DNA of 40,416 nt from positions 1 to 40,416 of the forward strand of contig JAYUOV010000142.1 of the NCBI GenBank assembly GCA_043760535.1. The letters run 5' to 3'. Below are positions 1 through 9,375 of this stretch, piece by piece. The DNA comes from JAZKFT01 sp043760535. Its GTDB lineage: Bacteria; Bacteroidota; Bacteroidia; Chitinophagales; Chitinophagaceae. Position 1 is the first letter of the stretch. Every line of letters starts with the position of its first letter. Both the position numbers and the translations under genes were made by a program. Under the pieces are notes generated by a model, which did not search any database, had not been told where the DNA came from, and was given only the letters and a program-made list of their open reading frames with translations.

Positions 1-253
1 AAAAAATTGGCAAAATTCTCAACATTGATACCTTCTTTACAAGACCATATACCTCACAAGATAAAGGCAGTATTGAAAATAGAAATGGCGTAATAAGAAG
101 GTTTTTTCCAAAGAAAACAGACTTTAGTTTAGTGACAGATAAAGAAGTCAAAACGTAGAAAAATTAATTAACAACAGACCCATTAGAAAATTTGGTTACA
201 AATCAGCTAATGAGGTACATTTATTAAAATCAAGTGTTGCACTTACGGGTTGA
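1..253 (+). pseudogene. IS30-family transposase, C-terminal fragment, frameshifted
   Basis: From base 3 the sequence encodes the end of an IS30-type DDE transposase, including FFTRPYTSQDKGSIENRNG and IRRFFPKKTDF, the typical region around the catalytic Glu (IENRNG). The frame closes at TAG 156-158. Shifting by one base near 151-155 lets it continue as VEKLINNRPIRKFGYKSANE and end at TGA 251-253, exactly what intact IS30 transposases show. A single base has therefore been lost in the A-run before ACGTAG. The 5' part lies outside the window. The element abuts the 3' end of the decayed helicase on the other strand, so it probably truncated that gene. No terminal inverted repeat could be identified with confidence. 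Confidence 0.85.
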
Positions 254-3200
254 ACACAGCAAATCTTCAAATTTAAAATCCTGAGGGTTCTGATTTTGGA
301 GATGTTTACGTAAGCTACTAATAAATCTATCTTCCAATTCGCTTTCCTCAATTTGGCCATTACTGGTTAATGCCCCCAAGCCCGTTGTATAGGTTTCCCA
401 TGCATCTGATTTATCAACTATTTTCTTGAATAAAATTTCAGCTTTAGCCCTACTCAGTTCATCTTGAATAAACTGATTGGAGTATGTGTATATGCAGCGA
501 TAGCAGCCATCTTTACCTTAAGCTTTGCAACTGCAATCCCTTATGGCATGATATGCATTGGTAATAACTTTTGTAAATTCTACATGATTAAAAATTTTCT
601 CTAAATAGCCGGTGCCACCGGGTATATTGTCGTATAACACAAGGTATTTATCGAAACGGCTGTTTTTTGCATTATGCTCTGAATAATTAATGATGCTTAA
701 ATGTTGAGGATTTCCTTTGTAGTATTTTTTTAAACCCAATTCCAAGCCTGCTTTGAACATATTAATTGTTGCCTCGCTTTCAAATTTCTGCACTGGAAGC
801 AATACTTTTAATGCTTCTGTTTTAATTTCCCTGAACAAGAATACTTCCTCAAAAACATCATCCTTAATGCCGGTATATTCTCTGTCTTTATGCTTACAAT
901 AGCCATAATGAAATTTGTAATCACGTTGATTGAATTTAGAAGAACTTTTGCCGCATTGCTTGCAAGTAACAAAGCCATGATGTGGTATATCTTCATGCTG
1001 ATTAATTATTATTTTATTGGCATTAACTGCAGATGAAAGACCAAGATTTAATTCAATGATATCAACATTTTTTACGTACTCAATTCCAAAGGGAATTTCT
1101 TTCATACCCCATGCACCTTTAAAGGATTTGCTGTCGAATTTAAGGTGTTTTGAAACGCTGTAAATATTGGAATCTCTATCATCTGAACTATCATCCAATG
1201 ACGATTTGTCCCGGAAGTTTACAGATTTAACACCACTTAATTTCACAAAAACATGTTGGTTTTTATCCGATGCCCAAGAGGCATCACCGCATTTAGGGCA
1301 ATGAGCTTCAGTTGATGTTACTTTATCTGCGATATGGTCGCAGTTAGAACAAAATCTTTTAACAAGTAAAGTACCAACATCCTTCCAATCATAAGTATTC
1401 AAACCAGAAATGGCAAATTTGAAGCCTTGTGAATAGAAGTAATTATCAGGGGCAAGCTCTCGTATAGCTGACTTTGAAGATCTTACAATTTCAAATTTTT
1501 TATCTGTTGGAATATTATCACTTGCCTTTGCTTTGTTTGATTTTACCCAGGCATTTAAAGTAACTCCAGTTTCAGGGAAAGCATAGTTAGGCAATAAGCC
1601 TACATTGGTTAAGTGTTCAACTACACTTCTTTTATCAAGCAATCGCTTAAGTCCGTTCAGCGCATTTTTCTCTGCTTTTAATTCTCTTTGTTCCTCATCG
1701 TTTGGCAACAACTTAATGGCTGCATCAATTTGCTTAATGCTATCAGCAATGTATCGATACTCCTCCTTTAATTTAGAAAATACACTTCTCAATCGAAGAT
1801 AGAATCCTTCTTCTAGCAAGTATGATTTTAAATAATCTAAAACCTTGCTTTCTTCCTTTAAGTCGTCTTTATAAAAATCAATAAATTGGTCCAATAAATG
1901 CTTTTCATTCGCCTTAATAAATGAAATAATCCTATTGATTAAAAAATCAGGAGAGGATAAATCAGCTTGTAATAATTGCATTCGCCAAAAAACACCCGGA
2001 AAACTATTTCTCTTTGGATCAGCGGAAGACCAATTGTCTAAACAATAGGCAAGAAAGTGTCGGTACAAAATATCTTTCTCTTCGAGATAGCAACCCGGTG
2101 TTGCTATTTCTCCTTCCATCATGTCTTTTGGCTCGCCATAATAAAATAAATCGTGTGCCTTGCTTTGAGCAAAATTAGCAATGAGTGCTGAACCTGATGT
2201 ACGGCCTGCACGACCAACCCTTTGTAGGAAATTAGAAGTTAAAGGGGGAACAGAATTATTGATGGCTGTATTCAACGTACCAATGTAAATACCCATTTCT
2301 AGGGTTGATTTGGCAACGATGGTGTTTAAAGAATTGTACTTCGGTCTTTCTTTGAAATCAATTTCTTTGTTTTCTCTATCCTTTCTTTCTAAAATACCTG
2401 TATGTTAAGATGCATAAATACGAGGCGAAAGATTACGATTATAAACCAATTGATAATAATTGGGTTTGCTCTTCTGAATTCGACTGTAAGTTCGTGTGCA
2501 GGTATAATCCAGGCATTTTGTATGTATTGAAATAGTATCGGAAGCTGCAACAAATAATTTAGAACCGCAGGTATCACAAACATGATTTGCTACCTTGTTC
2601 TCAATCATTATTATGGTTGGCTCAATGGCATAATTTTCAATTTCTTCATCACCAAGCTTATTCATTAAACCGATGGTAGTAAATGTATCTATTAATTTTT
2701 TATAGAAATCATTTACCAGTTCATGGTAGCCTGAAGCTAATGGAAACGACTTGAGGAAATAACTCCGGTACCAATTGTTTGTGTTGGTATAAGTAGAATC
2801 TAAAAGACCTTGGCCATGTGCTTTGGTGGTAAGCAACCTTGGAAACCTTGCTCTTGGATGAAACATTTTATTTAAAAAATGTCGGTTATCTCTCATCCAA
2901 TTCAAATCCCAAAGTTTCAATGATGCGTTTCTGGACTTACTTAAATATTCATGGTCAATACCACCTCTTGTTCTTACTCTGTGTAAAATACCATTTACAA
3001 AAGGCAGTAAATCTTTTTCCTCAATCATGGCAAGGTTGTTCTGATTCAGCCACTCCTGCATAGTAGGGAATATTGCCCTGATTTTTTCTTCATCAAATTT
3101 TACAGCCGAAGCACCTGATTTTTCCAACGTTCTACCAATCATGGCATTGTAACCAAACTCAGACAATACCTCCCAATGCATCCGGGTGTCAAATTCTTTT

Positions 3201-5343
3201 TTGAAAGCAGGAATGAATTTCTTTGCAGCATCTCGGTAATCAATATCAATATCTGCCTTACCATGATAGTCTGCCGGGAAAAATCGGTAATAAAACGCTT
3301 CTTCCTGATTCTGTCCGGTTGAATCCGAATGATTCTTCCAATATTCAGTAGATTGATTTTGCAAATCTGAAATACGAACAGGTCCTTGATTTTGATTAAT
3401 CATTTTTTGCAATGATGCCCTGAATGTAAAACGGTAGTTTCTTGCTTCTACAAAACCAGCCTGATGTGCAGCATCCTGTACACTATTGGTGAAGGCTAAT
3501 ATTTTACGAAATTTTTCAGGTCTTGGGTCAAGGTCGGATGCCAATACCTGGCTAACTGTTATGGAAGATAAAGTTGCAACCCTTGTACCAATAATACCCA
3601 TTGCATTTTCGGTATTACATTCCGGGCAAATATGCCTTGCCTTTGTTTCCTTTAACTTTCTTACAGCATGTATTCTTATGGTATGTTCACTTTCTCTTTC
3701 ATGCAAGCTCATGTCAGCCACATGCATCCAGTCGTTTATTTGGTTGTTGGGTTCATACTCTTCAATATGCTTGTGGTTAGGTGTATTAATGAAATAAATA
3801 TTCTTATGGTTGCTAAAAAAGTACTCATATACCTGTTTAGGGTCGTGAAAGAAATGGTTCTTATTGTCGTCTTTTACGCCTAACCAGCCACTTGCACCGC
3901 ACTCTCTACAGTAATAGGATGGTAAGGCTTTAGGGTCATATTTATCACCTACTTTATCTTTCCATGTAAATTTTGGCTGCTCATTTATTTATCTTAAAAC
4001 GACACTAAGTTCTCTTATCCAAATTTGAATTTGTAAATAAAGGAATGGAAATTTTTTTGTGCCGCCAATCCTTGCTTCGCTAATTAAAGCCAATAAAGAA
4101 TTGATTACTTCTTCTCTTGGACTTAATTCATTATCGGCATCCCATTCGGCCAATCTTTTAAAATCAGAATTTACATCCGCCAACTTTTTGAGCAATACAT
4201 CCAGTTTTACAATATTGCTGTTTGTTAATGAAATTAAGTCTTTCATCAACTTCAATTTCTTAAGTTCTTCTCCTAACTGTACTTCGTCCAAACTGTCTGG
4301 CATTTGCCATAAGCGTTTCTGCCGGGCTATATAATTGGCGTAGGTTTCATTTTTTTTTAAGCGGCTTTCCAGTAAACCAATCTGTCATCCGGCAATTCAA
4401 AAAAATCATTTACCAATACCCTGTTTTCTGTAATGATGGCTTCTTTGTCAAACGCTTCACCAAATACTTTTTCGGCATATTCAGTGAGTAGTTGAAGAGA
4501 ATCTTTACCAGAACCAATAGTAGCAGAGGTGCCCACTGCACAAACCTGCCCTTTGGCAATGCCTAATTTTAATTTTAATCTACGAATCAGGTTTGCTACA
4601 TCAGTGCCTTGAGCACCATCATAGGTATGCAATTCATCCAATACCAAGAATTGGAGTAAAGAAGGATCTTTTAAATTATAGTTCCAAAGGTTGTGATAAT
4701 TGTTACGCAATAAGGCATAGTCCAACATTTTGAAGTTGGTAGGTAATATATCAGGTGGATTTTCAATAATGGTATCCCTGTTTTCGATGATGTGGTTTTC
4801 ACCCATTTCTTTTGGAAACTTTTTCTTGTCTTTACCTTCACCGATAAATAAGCCCGCAGTAATTTTTCCTTTTATTCTTTCATCTTCCCAAATGGTTTCG
4901 GCCAATCGCTTAGCCTGGTCAGTTGCCAGGGCATTCATGGGATAAAGAATAATTACCTTAATGCCCTTTCTATCTATATTTTTATAGCAGTGGTCTAATA
5001 TCGGGTACAAAAAACATTCTGTTTTACCAGATGGTGTGCCAGTTGTAACCAAAGTAGATTGTGGCTTATGATTATCCTGTGTAGTTAGCCGTTTGAATGC
5101 CTTAAACTGATGGTCATAAGGTGGAAAACCCGGAGCAATTTGCAACGGAATTATTTCATCATCGGTTGCTTTTACGAATGGCAATTTCAATGAAACATAA
5201 GGCCCTTTAAAAATGCCATCTTCAGCATCGGTTACAAATTTGTAAAATGCCTCATGCACGGTTTTATCTTTAAAGCTAAAAGTGGCTTTTAGATATTCTA
5301 ATATGGAATGTTGTACTTCGTAAGCTTGCTGGAGTGGGAGCAT
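254..5343 (-). pseudogene. Large DEAD/DEAH-box helicase with DUF1998 C-terminus, degraded
   Basis: One gene of about 1,690 codons, read leftwards from ATG 5343, now in pieces. Its N-terminal part (5343-4357) carries Walker A TGTPSGKTE (about residues 101-109), a DELH box (about 236-239) and motif III SATIGSG. The frame then slips in a run of nine A (4350-4358) and continues through ARQKRLWQMPDS, Zn-binding CxxC pairs (YYCRECGASGW, CPECN, CDTCG), motif VI QRVGRAGR near 2220, and a DUF1998-like end with GGTGYLEKIF and a split CSC...GCYRC cysteine cluster. In-frame TAA codons sit at 3989, 2405 and 518; coding similarity continues past each one, so these are nonsense lesions. The 3' end meets the IS30 fragment. 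Families of this size and layout (DruE of Druantia, DrmA/DrmB of DISARM, DpdJ, MrfA-like) are mostly anti-phage or DNA-repair helicases; I cannot assign it to one of them. It follows the AbiEii-like gene by 11 bp, suggesting one operon. Confidence 0.85.
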
Positions 5344-5354
5344 AGATTGCTTTA

Positions 5355-5764
5355 TCAGTGTGCAGTTGAGAGATTATTAATTCGGCTTTTTAGCTCATAC
5401 ATCCTTTCAATCAACTTGTCGAATGAAAGCGATGGATTATATAACATGCTTTCCTGCATGGCCTTATAATCTTTTTCCCATTCTCCAATAATAGCGTCAG
5501 GTGGAATAGGATTAATCTTATCTGGAGTATGATTGGCGTAATCAATACCTCTCAATGGTGTAAGTTTTGCCCGATGTTCAACAATGGTTTTATACAATTC
5601 ATTATTGCTTAAAGCCGCTGTGGCATATTCAGTATCCATCAACTTTTCTAAATCGTATATGTGACGGCTTTTTCGTTCTACTTTTATTTTTTTGGTGGGC
5701 AATTGAAACTCTTCATGCAGCAGAAATATCTTTTCCAGAAATCCCTGAATTCGCAAGATACTTT
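5355..5764 (-). pseudogene. AbiEii/AbiGii-type nucleotidyltransferase toxin, C-terminal remnant
   Basis: About 136 codons resembling the C-terminal helical part of AbiEii/AbiGii nucleotidyltransferases: RKSRHIYDLEKLMDTEYA, VEHRAKLTPLRGIDYANH, and the closing SFDKLIERMYELKSRI. The N-terminal nucleotidyltransferase core (GS-x-D-type active site) is missing. Upstream the frame runs into TAA (5765-5767) and then the left end of an IS1380-type element at about 5771, so the insertion removed the 5' part. The apparent TTG start at 5756 is only a codon inside the old gene. The stop TGA lies 11 bp before the helicase ATG. In classical AbiE systems the partner is the AbiEi antitoxin; here the only visible partner is a DUF1998 helicase. 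Family assignment rests on recalled motif patterns. Confidence 0.72.
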
Positions 5765-5770
5765 AAGAAA

Positions 5771-5809
5771 TAGGCCTCGCATCCGCACCCAGTGTGGATT
5801 AGAGGCCTA
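5771..5809. repeat. Strong hairpin at the left end of the IS1380-family element
   Basis: A 39-base palindromic structure: TAGGCCTC pairs with GAGGCCTA, and inside it ATCCxCAC pairs with GTGxGGAT. It sits between the cut AbiEii gene and the transposase start at 5858. It may be the element's terminal repeat zone or a hairpin shielding the transposase from outside transcription. No inverted copy was found beyond the transposase stop at 7132, so the right end seems to be lost. Confidence 0.6.
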
Positions 5810-5857
5810 TGGCAGTTTCACCTAAATAGATGAAATTGCAGTTGATAAATTTCTAGT

Positions 5858-7132
5858 ATGCAAGTTGTAGTAAACCGCACATTTCACCAATCATTTGGCG
5901 GTATTAATTTTTTAGAAGCCGATCTTGCCCGCCTCGATTTTAGAAGCTTGATTACCAGGCACCTTGGTACTCGTAGCGTTAAAGCGGTTTACAGCTATTC
6001 CGATGTACTCAAGCATTTGTATTATATGTTTTCTATTGGTGGTGATGTGTTGGACGATTTGAATATTTTAAAAGAGTAACTACAAGACCATCTTGCCCTC
6101 AACATTTGTTCACCCGACACATTTGAGTATGTAAGCAACCAATTAAAAACAGCCACTATCGAAAATAAAACCGACAAAGGCATAACGCATCAAATCAATG
6201 AGCATGCCGGCTTTAATAAGCTATTGCCAGCTATAAGCCTTTTGGGTGGTACATTAAATAAAACAGACACTTATACTTTAGATTACGATGGGCATATAGT
6301 AGAGAACACCAAGGCTGATAATGCCTGTAACTATAAGATGACAGAAAGCTATTATCCGGTAATATGCAGCATCAACAAACTGCCTGTATATATGCAAAAC
6401 CGTAATGGTAATACACCCGAAAGCTATGGGCAGTTGGCTATCATAAAATCAGCTATTGATGAGTGCAGCAGCCAAGGCATAAACATTACAAAATTTAGGG
6501 CCGACTCTTGCTGTTACGAAGGAGCCACCATTGAATATTTAGAATCAAAACAGCTACAGTACTACGTTAGAGCCGAAATGAATGCCGGGCTTCGTATAGC
6601 ATTAGAAGATGAAACAGAATGGTATACTGGTTTTTTAAGTAACCGTAAAGTAGAACTTTGCAGTATCAAAGAAAAAATACTTGGTAGCGAAACAGAGCGG
6701 CGCATAGTAGCTTACCGTTACAAAACTGGTGGCCAAATGACCATTGACCAAACCAACGATTACAGGTACTATGCAATAGTTACTAACGACCAAAGTGACG
6801 AACAGCAATGCATGGCATTTTATAATCATCGTGGCTGCGAAGGCGAACACCATTTTAAAGAACCGGACTATGATTTTGGCTGGAATAAACTACCATTTCA
6901 AAACCTGGCAATGAATACCATTTACATGTATGCTACAACTGTTGCCTATCTTTTATTCAATTGTAGCAAAGTGAAATATGCCGGAGAAACAACATTTGTA
7001 AAGCCCCAAATGCGGTTAAAGAATTTTATCCTGCATTTTGTTACCCTACCAGCAAAGTGGATAAAATCGGCAAGGCGGTATGTGCTCAAAATTTTTACAG
7101 CAAAAGACTACAGCCAAATTTTTTCTCCCTAA
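5858..7132 (+). pseudogene. IS1380-family transposase with one in-frame stop
   Basis: A 425-codon frame from ATG 5858 to TAA 7130-7132, close to the usual IS1380 transposase length. A TAA at 6077-6079 (after DDLNILKE) interrupts it; the reading frame on both sides is the same and similarity continues (LQDHLALNICSPDTFEYV). DDE-type signatures visible are YTLDYDGH, then ITKFRADSCCYE, then YNHRGCEGEHHFKEPDYDFG (catalytic Glu region). It cannot make a full transposase unless the TAA is read through. The element inserted into an AbiEii-like gene; the other half of that gene is not present to its right, so a deletion followed insertion. Confidence 0.85.
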
Positions 7133-7179
7133 CACAAATTCTTATTGATAAAAAGACTTGGTCATCTGAAATGTAGAAG

Positions 7180-7257
7180 ATGGGTAAGGGTAATAATGCT
7201 CTTCCTGTTATAAAAACAGTAGAAGCGATTATAAAATTAAAATACGAACACCTTCGT
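7180..7257 (+). other. Possible start of a dead transposase gene (very short)
   Basis: A 25-codon frame starting ATG 7180 and reading MGKGNNALPVIKTVEAIIKL, then KYEHLR and TGA. The A-I-L-K-L-K-Y-E-type helix resembles the N-terminal HTH start of IS21-like or other transposases, but it is too short to be sure. It lies just after the IS1380 remnant and before the GACGTTTTAGGAAC repeat zone. It could equally be chance. Confidence 0.2.
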
Positions 7258-7310
7258 TGACTAGGCTGATGACTTTTCTATAATTTTAAAAACAGTTGCG
7301 AAATTTTATT

Positions 7311-7550
7311 TCAAATCCTGAAGAAGTATAATTTTTTCCCTTTTTTCATAAAAGGTATTTCCCGTTTGCAAGTCTTGTAATAAATAGCCGAAGGCTTCAT
7401 ATTCAAAAGCTCACAAGTTGTAGTTAGCAACATTAAATCTTCTTTTTCCTGTTCCCTTTCAAGTCCAAAATCTTTTAAAGCAGTTTGCACCACTGTTTGA
7501 ATAATTTTTGTCATTTCCTCTTTTCCTATCGTAATAATAATGCCGGTCAT
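7311..7550 (-). CDS. Short helix-turn-helix (excisionase-like) DNA-binding protein
   Basis: A 79-residue protein. Its C-terminal half, LLTTTCELLNMKPSAIYY followed by KTCKREIPFMKKGKKLYFFR, matches the MerR/HTH_17 excisionase fold, in which the last strand positions the wing. Relatives on Bacteroidota mobile elements usually run about 15-25 residues further with a basic tail; here a TGA follows FFRI at once, so the C-terminus may be truncated. Such proteins commonly act as excisionases or regulators in integrated elements, which fits the accessory surroundings and the tRNA at 8670. No integrase is visible in the window. Exact role unknown. Confidence 0.6.
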   Translation of the reverse strand: MTGIIITIGKEEMTKIIQTVVQTALKDFGLEREQEKEDLMLLTTTCELLNMKPSAIYYKTCKREIPFMKKGKKLYFFRI

Positions 7551-7980
7551 AAATTTTGTTTTGATATATTTTGATTTTATTTGGTTTGTTTATAATATAA
7601 TCAATTGAATAACAATTAGATACAAGTGTAATTCAATTCTTAATAAACTCAAAAAAGTTTCATTATTTGAATTGATTTAATAGCAATCGAATTGGCAGGT
7701 TGAGTAGCAAAATATCTACTTCATATTAATATATATATTAAATATTATGTTATTGATGAAACAAAATTTATTGCAAATCATTTATTGTAGGAGGGATGAT
7801 AATGGGCTAATTAGGCGAATTATTTAGGTCATACACAATTGCCATAACAATCCTGGAAAGGAAAAGCCTAAGCACTACCTAAAATAAAATTCCAGGCAAT
7901 TTTCATATCACGGTAGATATTGACCATGTGATTCATTTCAAAATGAAACGAATTGCTTTTACTAATTGCAAAACATTTAC

Positions 7981-8347
7981 GCCATCTTAGGAACATGGCA
8001 TAGACTAATTGAAATATAATTGTGCTATTTTAGGAACAGTTGGGACACAAGGGCTTTGCAATTTGGTTTTTTTTGATAAAACCTGTGGATATTTTGACAG
8101 AAATGGACAATTGTGGCTGATTTTATTTCCCTTTTTTTAAGCCCTTTTGCCTTTGCTTTATTCTTTTTATTAAAGCATTTGCTATTTGCAGAGCCTCTGA
8201 AAGGCAATACAGTAAAGGGTTTCAAGAGAATATCTACGACATTTTAGGAATAGTATTGCGACGTTTTGGGAACGCACTATGACATTTTAGGAACAATGTC
8301 TACGTCGTTTTAGGAACTATTATTAGCTGCTATGACGTTTTAGGAAC
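7981..8347 (+). repeat. Phased array of GACGTTTTAGGAAC repeats
   Basis: Seven direct copies of the 14-mer GACnTTTTAGGAAC with 0-3 changes start at 7981, 8024, 8238, 8260, 8281, 8304 and 8334. The spacings 43, 22, 21, 23 and 30 put most copies on one face of the helix (two turns apart), as expected for protein-binding sites. The outermost copy ends ...GGAACA, consistent with a CA-ended transposon terminus; IS21-family elements carry several such repeats at their ends. An iteron origin or a regulator operator array are alternatives. Confidence 0.65.
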
Positions 8348-8565
8348 AAATAAAAGTTTGCCGGGGTAATTGTGCCAAACTTTAAAGTTTAAGTCCCAAA
8401 CAGGCAGGAGAAATCTGTATGATCAGAATGTTAGCCAAGAGGTTATAAAATAGCTGTAGTAGCGCCTACAAAACGTGCCAGAATATCCGATTTCGGATTA
8501 AGGAATCCTGGGCATTTCAAAACGTCCCTATTTCAATTAAAATTCCCCCCAAACTTCTTAAAAAA

Positions 8566-8620
8566 TTCACCTACAATTTCACCCCCAAAAAGGGGTTGTG
8601 TAGGTGAAATTGTAGGTGAA
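8566..8620. repeat. Perfect 18-bp inverted repeat near tRNA-Asn
   Basis: The arm at 8566-8583 (TTCACCTACAATTTCACC) is exactly complementary to 8603-8620, with a 19-base loop that begins CCCAAAAAGGGG. Each arm also contains a repeated TTCACC block. It lies 50 bp from the 3' end of the tRNA gene. It could be a recombinase core site, a terminator or a cruciform; the sequence alone does not decide. Confidence 0.7.
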
Positions 8621-8669
8621 ATAAAAAATCAGTTACGAGATTTAATGTCGTAATTGATTTATTTTCAAG

Positions 8670-8743
8670 CTCCCCCTTCTGGACTTGAACCAGAGACCCT
8701 CTGATTAACAGTCAGATGCTCTAACCAACTGAGCTAAGGAGGA
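8670..8743 (-). tRNA. tRNA-Asn (anticodon GTT)
   Basis: Reading leftwards from 8743 a full cloverleaf forms: acceptor TCCTCCT pairs with AGGGGGA (one U-G pair), the D-arm has AGCTCAGTTGGTTAGAGC, the anticodon stem CTGAC/GTCAG-like presents loop CTGTTAA with GTT, and the T-arm is TCTGG-TTCAAGT-CCAGA. The discriminator is G at 8670, and CCA is not encoded. The accessory island lies directly on its 3' side, a usual target for tyrosine integrases. Confidence 0.96.
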
Positions 8744-8813
8744 ATTTTCCTAACCATTTACATAGTTTGGGCTGCAAAAATAACCGTATAAAGTTTTCAG
8801 CCAAAAGTTTTTT

Positions 8814-9164
8814 TTACCAATTTAAAAAACCACCAGTTTCTATGCCTATATACACGCCATCTGAGCGTTCTTCTACCGGATAGGTTTTTAGGTAATAGCC
8901 TTCTCCGCTTGTGTTTCGGCCCTTTTCAAGGCTAAATTTATAGCGGTGCAGCGGGCATACAATATTTCCTGTGGCATCTACCCATCCTTCTTCCATAAGC
9001 CCGCCAGCATGTGGGCATTGGTGAGCGCAGGCATATAGTTGGCCATTGTTTTTTGCCAAACATAATTTTTTACCACCAGCCTCTATTCCTAAAGTGTCTT
9101 TTTCGGCTAGTGGTATTTCTACAATTGTTTCGGCAATTTTATGCCAGTTATATTTTTTTGCCAT
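8814..9164 (-). CDS. Rieske-type [2Fe-2S] ferredoxin
   Basis: A 116-residue soluble protein with the Rieske cluster motif C50-P-H52-x17-C70-P-L-H73 (CPHAGG ... CPLHRYKF), i.e. the two Cys and two His that hold the 2Fe-2S cluster. It has no signal peptide or membrane anchor, so it is the free ferredoxin type seen with dioxygenases and nitrite-reductase-like electron transfer rather than a cytochrome bc1 subunit. I placed the start at ATG 9164 (MAKKYNWHK); an upstream in-frame extension to 9233 begins in repeat DNA and looks non-coding. No obvious redox partner gene is adjacent. It lies downstream of hflX on the same strand, but 211 bp of palindromic DNA separates them. Confidence 0.88.
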   Translation of the reverse strand: MAKKYNWHKIAETIVEIPLAEKDTLGIEAGGKKLCLAKNNGQLYACAHQCPHAGGLMEEGWVDATGNIVCPLHRYKFSLEKGRNTSGEGYYLKTYPVEERSDGVYIGIETGGFLNW

Positions 9165-9215
9165 GCTTGGATTTATGGTATTGTGATGATACTGTGGCAG
9201 TGTATGCGTAAAGGA

Positions 9216-9374
9216 TTGCAGCGAAAAGCCCACAGGCCGCCGATACGCCTTGGAATAGCGAAGCTAACCTACTTGTGTGCGGCCGAGGACTTGTAGCGAA
9301 AAGCCTGACCCCGCCTGACTAAGCCGTTGAGTAGAGGCGGTTTTCGGCGGGGTTACGCCCTGCTATGCTTTTCG
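9216..9374. repeat. Direct and inverted repeats (cruciform/REP-like) between the Rieske gene and hflX
   Basis: Two near-identical direct copies, TTGCAGCGAAAAGCC (9216-9230) and TTGTAGCGAAAAGCC (9291-9305), lie 75 bp apart, each followed shortly by CCGCC. The second copy heads a nested palindrome: CGAAAAGC (9297-9304) pairs with GCTTTTCG (9367-9374), and ACCCCGCC (9308-9315) pairs with GGCGGGGT (9346-9353). The segment is much richer in GC than its surroundings and ends just after the hflX stop codon. It resembles REP/BIME-type intergenic repeats. Confidence 0.7.
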
Positions 9375-9375
9375 G

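Larger units (their letters stand above)
7551..8669. other. AT-rich 1.1-kb non-coding stretch beside tRNA-Asn
   Basis: No convincing protein gene. The stretch contains TATA-rich sequence near 7725-7745, seven copies of a GACGTTTTAGGAAC-like repeat (7981-8347), and a perfect 18-bp inverted repeat (8566-8620). A 66-codon minus-strand frame at 8025-8225 is Lys-rich low-complexity and resembles no family known to me. The zone is probably the scarred edge of the integrated element. Confidence 0.55.

Noticed and set aside
518..2407. Readthrough or alternative genetic code with TAA as sense
   Set aside because: Intact genes such as hflX, ftsH and fadN end normally at TAA, and dead genes also carry frameshifts and truncations.
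8025..8225. 66-codon minus-strand frame as a gene
   Set aside because: Lys/Phe-rich low-complexity sequence inside the repeat zone, no recognisable domain, no start context.
7981..8347. CRISPR array
   Set aside because: The repeats are only 14 bp, imperfect, with spacers of 7-16 bp or far larger gaps, and no cas genes are nearby.
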